Positions 1-6,247 of a stretch of 6,448 nucleotides of DNA are shown here, piece after piece. The position numbers and the translations under genes were made by a program. Below the pieces are notes generated by a model. That model saw nothing but the letters and a program-made list of their open reading frames with translations, did not search any database and was not told the DNA's origin. Position 1 is the first letter of the stretch. Each line of letters opens with the position of its first letter. The stretch lies in NCBI GenBank assembly GCA_011051425.1, contig DRLF01000392.1:1-6448 (forward strand), in the 5' to 3' direction. The DNA is from Thiolapillus brandeum (GTDB taxonomy: Bacteria; Pseudomonadota; Gammaproteobacteria; Chromatiales; Chromatiaceae).

Positions 1-593
1 ATCACCTGCAGGCCATGTCCATTGGCTTCCTCATTGACGAAGAGACGCCCATGATCTGGCGTGGCCCCATGGTCACCCAGGCCCTGGAGCAACTGCTCAA
101 CGACACCAACTGGTCCGACCTGGACTATCTCATCATCGACCTGCCCCCCGGCACCGGCGACACCCAGCTGACACTGGCGCAGAAGGTGCCCGTGTCCGGC
201 GCTATCATCGTCACCACGCCCCAGGATATTGCCCTGCTGGACGCTCGCAAGGGCTTCAAGATGTTCGAGAAGGTGGAAGTACCCGTACTGGGTATCGTGG
301 AGAACATGAGCATCCATATCTGTTCCAACTGCGGCCATGAAGAGCATATCTTTGGCGAAGGCGGCGGCAAGAGCATGTCTGATCAGTACGGTGTGGATTT
401 TCTCGGTGCGCTGCCACTGGAAATGCGCATCCGTGAGGAAACTGATTCCGGCAAGCCCACGGTGGTTGCCGAGCCGGACTGCCGCACTTCTGAGATCTAC
501 CGTGAAATTGCCCGCAAGGCAGCTGCCAAACTGGCGGTGCAGGCCAAGAGCTATGCATCCAAGTTTCCCAATATCGTGATCCAGAACAACTGA
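1..593 (+). CDS. apbC: Mrp/ApbC-family Fe-S cluster carrier P-loop ATPase (5'-truncated by window edge)
   Basis: C-terminal part of an Mrp/ApbC (NBP35-like) ATPase. Family members bind a 4Fe-4S cluster at a dimer interface in the cytoplasm and pass it to apo-proteins, using ATP. The first full codon in frame is at 3 and the reading frame is already open at the left edge. The N-terminal Walker A motif, and any DUF59 domain, therefore lie outside the window, and the Met at 15 is internal. Numbering from that Met, visible landmarks are the Walker B/switch region LIIDLPPGTGD (about 39-49), TTPQDIALLDARKG (67-80), GIVENMS (93-99), the cluster-binding CSNC pair (C103 and C106, codons at 321 and 330) and FGEGGG (113-118). 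All are standard for the family. About 196 residues are seen, consistent with the C-terminal half to two-thirds of a full protein. The gene ends at TGA 591-593 and is followed by its own terminator, so it is the last gene of its transcript. The family call is firm; the symbol mrp is equally used. Confidence 0.95.
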   Translation, partial: HLQAMSIGFLIDEETPMIWRGPMVTQALEQLLNDTNWSDLDYLIIDLPPGTGDTQLTLAQKVPVSGAIIVTTPQDIALLDARKGFKMFEKVEVPVLGIVENMSIHICSNCGHEEHIFGEGGGKSMSDQYGVDFLGALPLEMRIREETDSGKPTVVAEPDCRTSEIYREIARKAAAKLAVQAKSYASKFPNIVIQNN

Positions 594-598
594 TTCGA

Positions 599-617
599 TG
601 CCCGGCCTGTCCGGGCA
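599..617 (+). other. Short GC-rich hairpin after apbC
   Basis: A perfect 7-bp stem (599-605 with 611-617, core GCCCGG/CCGGGC) closes a 5-nt loop and starts 5 nt after the apbC stop codon. No T-run follows, so it is not an intrinsic terminator alone. It may protect the mRNA 3' end or act with the terminator just downstream. The structure is plain in the sequence; the role is inferred. Confidence 0.4.
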
Positions 618-634
618 GAAATTCAGGTTACAGT

Positions 635-669
635 AAGCCCCTCGACCATTCATTTGGCGGGGGCTTTTT
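635..669 (+). terminator. Rho-independent terminator of apbC
   Basis: AAGCCCC (635-641) pairs perfectly with GGGGCTT (660-666), with a T-G wobble inside. The loop can pair further (CCA 646-648 with TGG 655-657). The stem runs directly into five T residues (665-669). It lies 42 nt after the apbC stop codon in the expected orientation and should end that transcript. Confidence 0.8.
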
Positions 670-674
670 CATGT
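667..674 (+). repeat. Left target-site duplication of the MITE
   Basis: TTTCATGT lies directly against the left tip of the inverted-repeat element and matches TCTCATGT at 796-803 in 7 of 8 positions, including six contiguous bases TCATGT. Eight-bp duplications are the known size for IS66-family insertion. It overlaps the terminator T-run, so the element inserted at the end of the apbC terminator. Confidence 0.6.
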
Positions 675-795
675 GTAACTACTCAGCTCACCACTGAAAT
701 GCGCCAGCTCTGCGTTCAAAAATGGTCATTTACACTTGTAAACTCACATTTTTTACCTTGATCTGACGCATTTCAGCGGCAATCTGAGCAGTTAC
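675..795. mobile_element. 121-bp palindromic MITE, probably IS66-family derived
   Basis: The left end 675-710 and the reverse complement of the right end 760-795 match at 29 of 36 positions. Both tips begin GTAACT, followed by a near-identical CTCAG and a shared ten-base core CTGAAATGCG. Most mismatches are transitions, which suggests decay of an older perfect repeat. The inner part is also self-complementary: TTTACA (729-734) and TGTAAA (737-742) face each other across two bases, so the whole element can fold into one long hairpin. No transposase or meaningful reading frame is inside, so it is non-autonomous. IS66-family elements are known for GTAA tips and 8-bp target duplications, and both are present here, so an IS66-family transposase is the likely mover. 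Alternatives are a repeated extragenic palindrome of other origin or the fused ends of a deleted insertion sequence. Confidence 0.7.
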
Positions 796-803
796 TCTCA
801 TGT
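796..803 (+). repeat. Right target-site duplication of the MITE
   Basis: TCTCATGT follows the right tip of the element and is the partner of 667-674, with one mismatch in eight. The single difference fits an insertion old enough to have gathered mutations in its inverted repeats as well. Confidence 0.6.
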
Positions 804-899
804 CTTGTGTATGGAATGCGCTGCCGTTCTTTGGTAGTGTCGCCAGGACAGGAAGGATGACACGAAAAACAGCTCTATATCTCTACGAAGGAACCGACC

Positions 900-2075
900 A
901 TGTCTCAAGACAACCCTGACAATAAACACTGGCTCTGGCTGCTGATCGCCGGATTTGTTCTTGTGGCTGCCGGCCAGTTTCTCGTTGATGTGGAGGGCTG
1001 GCTGAAGGCAGCGCTGTTGGGCGTGGGTGGTCTGATGATCGTTTTTGCATCTTCTGAAATGATGATCAAGGCAGTGGATGGTTACGCAAAACGCAAGAAG
1101 ATGAATTCGTTTGTGGCGGGTACCATGGCTGGCCTGTCCAGCAATATCCCCGAAATGGTGATGCTGGCTTTCGTGCTCATGGCCACGCCGCGAGTGGGTT
1201 TCATCGTCACGGTACTGACTCTGCATGTCGGTGCAGCGGCTTTTGGACTCTACTGCGGACTGTTGCCGCGGGATGTCGAAGGCAATGCTAGCCTGCCCAA
1301 GCCTCTGGTTGGTCTGAGCACGGATCTTTACGCGGCTGCTGCCGGTGTGTTCTTCAGTCTGGGCGTCATCATGCTGCTCATGAAAGCCTTTGCTGTTCGT
1401 GGAGGTGGCGTGGCGTCTCTCAACACCACCGATCTGTATGTATTTGGTGTGATCCTGCTGGCCATCCAGGTGGTTGCCACTTCCCGTCTGATCAAACGCT
1501 TTTCTGCAGAACACAAACCGGAATCGGCGGAAGACATCCCAGTGGAAACTATAGAGCATGAAAGGCTGATGCCCGTCAGTGCCATCGCTTCATTCGGGCT
1601 TGCCGGATTGTTTGTTTCGGTGATCGGTGGGCATTCGGTGGGGGAGTTTGCCGACATACTGGTTCATCAGCTGGAGGCTGCAGGTTATTCAGAGATGTTT
1701 GGTGCGATCATATTGAGCCTTTTCTCGGCAGCGGGCGCCTTTATCATGATCGGCACTGCTCATTTCCAGAAGAAGTACAGCATCGCCATGGCAAATGCGT
1801 CCGGCGCCATCACCCAGGTGCCTTTCCTGGTCTTGCCAATCGCCATGATCCTGCTGGCGGTTTTCACTCAGACCGGCATCATCCCTGCCCTTGATGGTGG
1901 CAGCGGCGTCATCCCCATTGATATCCACACGACCAGTGCCATCCTCCTGGGTTTCCCCTCGATGCTGGTGCTGTGGAAAGCCGTACAGGATGATGGCAAG
2001 GTGAACTGGGTGGAGACCAGTACCATGGTGGCCATCTTCTTGCTCGTCATCTATCTGCTCGTTGCCCATGGCTGA
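900..2075 (+). CDS. Divergent CaCA-superfamily (sodium/calcium exchanger-like) membrane protein
   Basis: A 391-aa polytopic inner-membrane protein with about ten or eleven hydrophobic segments (roughly 11-29, 34-54, 71-93, 98-121, 142-163, 178-198, 224-244, 263-284, 303-322, 344-362 and 371-389). It has two similar halves joined by a polar, charged stretch at about 199-224, the layout of CaCA cation exchangers. Residues 72-116 resemble the alpha-1 repeat: SSNIPEM (80-86) stands where the family usually has GTSLPE, with E85 as the likely ion ligand. Residues 275-312 (GTAHFQ, then ANASGAI) look like a weaker alpha-2 repeat. No Asp or Glu occurs from 266 to 331, so the usual second acidic ligand is missing and the ion carried is uncertain. 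The ATG at 900 has an AAGGA ribosome binding site at 888-892. The gene is isolated, with the MITE upstream and a 124-bp gap downstream. The family call is made by motif reading; the ion and direction of transport are not known. Confidence 0.65.
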   Translation: MSQDNPDNKHWLWLLIAGFVLVAAGQFLVDVEGWLKAALLGVGGLMIVFASSEMMIKAVDGYAKRKKMNSFVAGTMAGLSSNIPEMVMLAFVLMATPRVGFIVTVLTLHVGAAAFGLYCGLLPRDVEGNASLPKPLVGLSTDLYAAAAGVFFSLGVIMLLMKAFAVRGGGVASLNTTDLYVFGVILLAIQVVATSRLIKRFSAEHKPESAEDIPVETIEHERLMPVSAIASFGLAGLFVSVIGGHSVGEFADILVHQLEAAGYSEMFGAIILSLFSAAGAFIMIGTAHFQKKYSIAMANASGAITQVPFLVLPIAMILLAVFTQTGIIPALDGGSGVIPIDIHTTSAILLGFPSMLVLWKAVQDDGKVNWVETSTMVAIFLLVIYLLVAHG

Positions 2076-2199
2076 TCCTGGTGTTGCTCATGTACCGGAT
2101 TGTGGGCCATAAAGCATCAACATAATCAAGAATATAAGGAAGTTCTAAATAGCAGGCTGGTTGTAGACGGCAATAGCCATAACTGGCAAACTCTGAAGC
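2076..2199 (+). other. AT-rich gap upstream of the LolA-like/MMPL unit
   Basis: This 124-bp gap is visibly richer in A and T than the flanking genes, especially around 2107-2150, and probably holds the promoter of the transport unit. Candidate -10-like hexamers are CATAAT (2121) and TATAAG (2133), but neither has a good -35 box at normal spacing, so no promoter is placed. There is no hairpin with a T-run after the exchanger gene, so read-through from it cannot be excluded. Confidence 0.3.
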
Positions 2200-3162
2200 A
2201 TGATAATAAGAATTTTATGCTTTTCTAGCTTTAGCATTTTACTGTCGTTTTTTTCACAAGCATGGGCATTGAAGCCACCACCTTATCCGCAAGGAGAATT
2301 GAACGGCTTGCAGATTGCTGAGCAGGTATATGCCGTTTCACACGGGTTGCTGGTCAGAAATGCCGTAAGCAGGCAGCATGGCAAGGATGTTGCCATGGTG
2401 GTGAACCGTGCCCCTCTGGAGCGGAGAAAGAGCGGCCGGCGTCCTATCGTCAATACCTTTGAGACTTACGGTAACAGCCATCCGCAGAATCCCGCACTGG
2501 ACTCTATGCAGATGGCGATCATCAAGTCGGGCAAGGCGAAAGGAACGGGCATTCTTTTCGTCAGTTACAGCGACCCGTCGAAACCGGGCATCATGAGCAT
2601 CTGGCTGCCTGCCCTGCGCAAGATCCGGCGCATCAACGAACCATCGTACGAAGATACCTGGGTGGGTACCAATCTGACCTATGGCGAACTGGTGCTGAGG
2701 AAACCCGAAGACGAGGTTCATGAGCTGCTGAAAGAAGATGTGTTTCAGGATTGCCTGCCGGTGATGAAGCTTGGCTCCAGGGAAGTCAACCGTTACACCA
2801 GGAAGCTTCCTGCTTCCCAGTGTGGCCACAAGGGTAGGGCGGTGTACGTGGTCAAGAGCACTACCAGGTTTGAAAACTGGTGGTATGACTACCACATCAG
2901 CGAGATCGACAAGGAAACCTTCGCCATCTACCGCACGGTGTATTTCAAGGATGGCAAAAAGATCAAGACCATCAGCATCGACTGGCAGTCCCTGGAGCAG
3001 GAAGACCCCAGGATCCAGTATCCCCGCTATATCTATGCCATCACCCATGACAATGGCATCGACAGTATGGTGTACGTGCCGCGCAGTACCGTGGAACTCA
3101 ACCAGGATCTGCCTGACGCCTTCTGGTCGGAAGCCACGCTGAAGAAATTCGGCAAGCGCTGA
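2200..3162 (+). CDS. Exported LolA-like (outer-membrane lipoprotein-sorting type) protein
   Basis: A 320-aa protein with a clear Sec signal peptide: MIIR, a hydrophobic core (about 5-18) and an AWA site at 21-23, giving cleavage before LKPPP. The mature protein should be periplasmic; there is no lipobox. The central part reads like the LolA-like family found beside MMPL/RND exporters: GTGILFVSYSDP (115-126), IWLPALRKIRRI (134-145) and EDTWVGTNLTYGEL (151-164). That family shares the LolA/LppX-type fold with a hydrophobic cavity and is thought to receive lipids or other hydrophobic cargo. C185 and C208 could form a disulphide. The ATG at 2200 is chosen because it places the signal peptide at the N-terminus, although the ribosome binding site is poor (only GAAG very close to the start). 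The first 100 bases of the gene are more AT-rich than the rest. The exporter gene follows after 12 bp, so the two are co-transcribed and probably work together. The family is fairly sure; the cargo is unknown. Confidence 0.8.
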   Translation: MIIRILCFSSFSILLSFFSQAWALKPPPYPQGELNGLQIAEQVYAVSHGLLVRNAVSRQHGKDVAMVVNRAPLERRKSGRRPIVNTFETYGNSHPQNPALDSMQMAIIKSGKAKGTGILFVSYSDPSKPGIMSIWLPALRKIRRINEPSYEDTWVGTNLTYGELVLRKPEDEVHELLKEDVFQDCLPVMKLGSREVNRYTRKLPASQCGHKGRAVYVVKSTTRFENWWYDYHISEIDKETFAIYRTVYFKDGKKIKTISIDWQSLEQEDPRIQYPRYIYAITHDNGIDSMVYVPRSTVELNQDLPDAFWSEATLKKFGKR

Positions 3163-3165
3163 GGG
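3160..3165 (+). promoter_or_regulatory. Ribosome binding site overlapping the upstream stop codon
   Basis: The TGA stop of the LolA-like gene (3160-3162) is part of TGAGGG, a Shine-Dalgarno-like sequence 9 nt before GTG 3175. This supports GTG as the exporter start and suggests translational coupling of the two genes. Confidence 0.6.
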
Positions 3166-3174
3166 CGATACCGC

Positions 3175-6054
3175 GTGGCTAGAGCGCCTGTTGCCGACCG
3201 CTATGCCCGATTCGTGCTGCGCCACCGCTGGGCCGTCGTCATTTCCATTTTTCTTTTCACCGCGATCGCTGCGTTCTATATCAAGGACGTGAACCTGCGC
3301 AACGATCCTGATTCGCTGCTTCCCCTGACCAACCGCTATATCGCCACCAATCTGTATGCGGAACGCCACTACGGCATGGGAAACATCATGGTGTGGGGGT
3401 TCAAGCTCAAGGAAGGAGATATCTTTCAGCCCTGGTTCGTGCAGATGCTGGATGCGTTCTATGACGATGCCAGCAAACTGGGGTTTGCCAATGAGGAGAA
3501 CTTTGTCGGCCTGCCGTCCCCGCGAATGCGGCACCTGGGATTGTCCAAAGACGGGGGGCTGGATTTCAAGCGCCTGATCCCGGCGTCAGGCCTGTCCCAT
3601 GATCCGGTCATCCGGCAGCAACAAATCAGTTTCCTGAAAAAAGGTATTCAGACTCATCCGGTGCTGGAGCCCCTGCTCGTGTATTACGAGAATGACGCCG
3701 GCGAGAAATGCAATCTGGTGGACAAGAACGGCGTGCTGTCGAATGAATCCGTCGCTTATGCCCACGAGAGCTGTACCGCCAAAGCGACATTCATCGTTGG
3801 TGATTTCAACGACAGCCTCAAAGACAATTACCTGAGCTGGATAAAAGCCGTCCATGACCTGCAGGACAGATATGAAAAACGCTATGGTGACCGTGTCGAA
3901 TTCATTCTCTCCGGTGAACCTTATTTTCTCGCTGCCATGGTGGAAGAGGTTTGGGACAAGGCCTGGCTGTTTGGCATTTCACTGCTGATCATCCTGGTGG
4001 TGCTGTGGTATGAGTTCCAGCACTGGAACTGCTCCATATTCCCCCTGCTGGGCGTGGGCGCCACCATCGTGCTCACGCTGGGCCTGATGGGGTTCACCCA
4101 GTTCAAACTCACCACCATGATGGTGCTGACCCCCATGCTGCTGCTGGCCATCGGTATTGGCCACGCCATGCAGGTAACGCGCCGCTTCACCCAGGAACTC
4201 CACAAGAAGAATGATGTGGAAAATGCGGCATACCAGGCGATCCGCCACACCATCGTACCGGCTTCCCTGTCCATCGGTACCGATCTGCACGGCTTTTTCG
4301 CCATTTCGTTCGTTGATATCTCGTTCTACAAGGCCTATGCCTATTTCGGCATCTTCGGCATGGCCACGCTGATCCTGACCACTACGACACTGATTCCCCT
4401 GCTGATGACTATGGTGCCGCCGAAGCTGGGCAGTCATGAAAGAAAGCAGCGCCACTGGGAAAGGTCCATGGGCAGAGGCGTTGCCGCATTGCTCACCGGT
4501 CCGTGGAAATGGATCCCGCTGGCGCTGGTGGCCGGCATCGTCTGGGCTTCCGCCCATTACGCGCAACTGGGTCGTGGTGTCGAAGCCCTGCTGGCGGGGG
4601 AGGCCGGGCGCGCTGACCCCGAGGTGGCGCGTATTCAGGACGAGTTCGATATCATGCCGGGGGCCGAAAAGGGTATCGACTATCCCCGTGCGGCGTTCAA
4701 GGATCACTACCTGCTGGGAGAGCTGACCGGCAGCGGCGAGGTGAAGGAGATCAGTGATCTGAACAAGTTTTCGCAGATGATGCCGGGGGCGATCACTGCA
4801 AACATGATTATCCGTTCGAAGAAAGGCGTATTGCCGCCCTGCGGGCAGGATGCCCGGGATGAGAACGACAATCGCATCATCGGACCGGACAAGTGTTACG
4901 ACGATATGGAAGATCCACCCCAGGGCATCTATAACGACGTGACCGTGCTCAAGGCGCTGTCGGATTTCGAGGACTGGCTGCGCAAGTATCCTTATGTGGG
5001 TTATTCCACGTCCTATATCCAGTTCGTCAAGACCATCAACATGATGCTGAATACACCTGCGGGTGAAGCGCCCATGCATCACATGAACCTGTTCGCCATC
5101 CCGACGCACAAACACATGATGGCCAATCATTACGCTTATGCCGACGCGGAAGATCCCGATTATCTTCCGGATCCCGCTGACACGGTGCAGCTCTACAATG
5201 CCATGCTGGTCAGCAGCAGCGGACCGGGAGAGCTGGACTCTTTCGTGAATACCGCAACCTGGGATGAAGGCGTCATCGTCAGCTTTATCAACACCATGGA
5301 CCCGGTGGAAACCCACAAGACAGTGGTGGATATCCAGAACTACCTGCAGTCCCATGCCAACGATCCGGGCATGGACAAGATTCGTGTCGGCATACTGGCT
5401 GGCGAGAAGATCCAGATCAAGGACGGTGACAAAACGAAAACAATTGTCACGGAAGAATCGATTCCCGGCGGAAAAGCAGCCATTGGCGGCTTCCTCGGCA
5501 TCACCGAAGCCACGCGGGATGTGGCCTTTGCCGAATGGCTGCATGCACCGGCCATGACCTCCATGACCGTTTTTCTAATGACGGCCATCATGTTCCGTTC
5601 ATGGACTATCGCCTTCATACTGATCAGCCTGTGTTTCATCACCCTGATGTCCCAATACGGACTGGCCGGGTACATGACCTCCATAAAGGAATGGTCTGCC
5701 AATCTTGCTTTTCACGTGCAAGTGGCCCTGAGTATCGCCATGGGTCTGGGTATCGACTATGGCGTGTACATGGTCTCGAGGCTGCGGGAAGAGATGCAGG
5801 CCACCGGCTCTGACTGGCGCAAGGCTTTGAGAAATACGGTGCAGACAACGGGTTCGGCAATCGTCATTTCCGTGGTGGTGCTGCTCGGCAGCGTGATCCC
5901 CCTCATGAACACCAAACTGGCCAATACCTGGTCGGTCAGCCTGTATGTTGCCGAGGCGTTGATTCTTGATGTCATCGTTGCCCTGCTGTTCCTGCCGTTG
6001 ATCATCCACTGGCTGAAGCCCAAGTACGTTTTTCCCGACGAAAAGCACGATTGA
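3175..6054 (+). CDS. MMPL/RND-superfamily exporter (COG1033-type predicted exporter)
   Basis: A 959-aa inner-membrane transporter with the duplicated RND plan. TM1 is at about 17-36 and a large periplasmic loop at 37-260. TM2-TM6 follow at about 263-281, 286-307, 314-334, 361-380 and 388-414. TM7 (445-463) opens the second half, with a second loop at 464-790 and TM8-TM12 at about 792-808, 811-833, 845-867, 890-911 and 920-946. TM10 carries GIDYGVYMVSRLREE (859-873), the signature proton-relay helix with D861-Y862. The matching TM4 stretch GIGHAMQVTRRFTQE (327-341) aligns without gaps but has G329-H330 instead. D370 and H372 lie in TM5. Each periplasmic loop has one Cys pair (C179/C200 and C556/C574), possibly disulphides. 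RND proteins of this type use the proton gradient to move lipids or other hydrophobic molecules from the inner membrane. There is no adaptor or outer-membrane channel gene beside it, unlike drug efflux operons; the partner is the LolA-like protein just upstream. The start is GTG, supported by spacing and the ribosome binding site. The substrate is unknown. Confidence 0.9.
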   Translation: MARAPVADRYARFVLRHRWAVVISIFLFTAIAAFYIKDVNLRNDPDSLLPLTNRYIATNLYAERHYGMGNIMVWGFKLKEGDIFQPWFVQMLDAFYDDASKLGFANEENFVGLPSPRMRHLGLSKDGGLDFKRLIPASGLSHDPVIRQQQISFLKKGIQTHPVLEPLLVYYENDAGEKCNLVDKNGVLSNESVAYAHESCTAKATFIVGDFNDSLKDNYLSWIKAVHDLQDRYEKRYGDRVEFILSGEPYFLAAMVEEVWDKAWLFGISLLIILVVLWYEFQHWNCSIFPLLGVGATIVLTLGLMGFTQFKLTTMMVLTPMLLLAIGIGHAMQVTRRFTQELHKKNDVENAAYQAIRHTIVPASLSIGTDLHGFFAISFVDISFYKAYAYFGIFGMATLILTTTTLIPLLMTMVPPKLGSHERKQRHWERSMGRGVAALLTGPWKWIPLALVAGIVWASAHYAQLGRGVEALLAGEAGRADPEVARIQDEFDIMPGAEKGIDYPRAAFKDHYLLGELTGSGEVKEISDLNKFSQMMPGAITANMIIRSKKGVLPPCGQDARDENDNRIIGPDKCYDDMEDPPQGIYNDVTVLKALSDFEDWLRKYPYVGYSTSYIQFVKTINMMLNTPAGEAPMHHMNLFAIPTHKHMMANHYAYADAEDPDYLPDPADTVQLYNAMLVSSSGPGELDSFVNTATWDEGVIVSFINTMDPVETHKTVVDIQNYLQSHANDPGMDKIRVGILAGEKIQIKDGDKTKTIVTEESIPGGKAAIGGFLGITEATRDVAFAEWLHAPAMTSMTVFLMTAIMFRSWTIAFILISLCFITLMSQYGLAGYMTSIKEWSANLAFHVQVALSIAMGLGIDYGVYMVSRLREEMQATGSDWRKALRNTVQTTGSAIVISVVVLLGSVIPLMNTKLANTWSVSLYVAEALILDVIVALLFLPLIIHWLKPKYVFPDEKHD

Positions 6055-6178
6055 TTTGCCGGGAATGTAAGAGCCAGAACGCTATTTCCTGATCTGACGG
6101 TTTTTCCGCATGCCATAAGCTTGGCGCTTTCCTCCCCAATGCCTGCCTCCTGTTCGACATTTTTTTGACTTTCCGGCA

Positions 6179-6222
6179 GCGGGCTCCGGCAACCGGACGG
6201 CAAGACCTTGCCTCTGGCCCGC
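6179..6222 (+). other. Possible three-way-junction RNA fold
   Basis: GCGGGC (6179-6184) can pair with GCCCGC (6217-6222). Inside lie two small perfect hairpins: CCGG/CCGG (6186-6189 with 6193-6196, loop CAA) and GGCAA/TTGCC (6199-6203 with 6208-6212, loop GACC). All 15 pairs are Watson-Crick. No T-run follows, so it is not a simple terminator. It lies 25 nt before the open frame at 6248 and could be part of a leader. It matches no riboswitch class I recognise, and GC-rich DNA can fold this way by chance. Confidence 0.25.
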
Positions 6223-6247
6223 GTAAGTCAGCAGAATGGGAGGTAAG

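Noticed and set aside
675..795. CRISPR repeat, attachment site or small RNA gene as the explanation of the palindrome
   Set aside because: There is only one repeat unit pair in inverted order, with no spacers, no integrase and no tRNA. Tips, target duplication and decay pattern fit a transposable element better.
798..1559. Reverse-strand open frame of 253 codons facing the exchanger gene
   Set aside because: It is antisense to the membrane protein gene and low in hydrophobic order. The + strand frame explains the region with a good ribosome binding site and membrane segments.
2084..2113. Promoter for the LolA-like gene (TTGCTC with CATAAA, spacing 18)
   Set aside because: The -35 box matches only three of six consensus bases and other weak combinations nearby are as good, so no site can be chosen.
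2338..3534. Long reverse-strand open frame (398 codons) across the LolA-like gene and exporter start
   Set aside because: It lies opposite two well-supported genes. Its product is rich in His, Asp and Gln without a recognisable domain, which is typical of the antisense reading of real codons.
3979..5544. Reverse-strand open frame of 521 codons inside the exporter gene
   Set aside because: It is fully antisense to a gene with clear MMPL features. The His- and Gln-rich product shows no motif and there is no sensible ribosome binding site.
6090..6099. TGATCTGACG, also found inside the MITE at 759-768, as a possible second copy of the element
   Set aside because: Only ten bases match. The rest of the inverted repeat, the GTAACT tip and a facing partner are not present nearby.
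6165..6193. Promoter with -35 TTGACT at 6165-6170
   Set aside because: At 16-18 bp spacing the downstream hexamers are GC-rich and unlike TATAAT.
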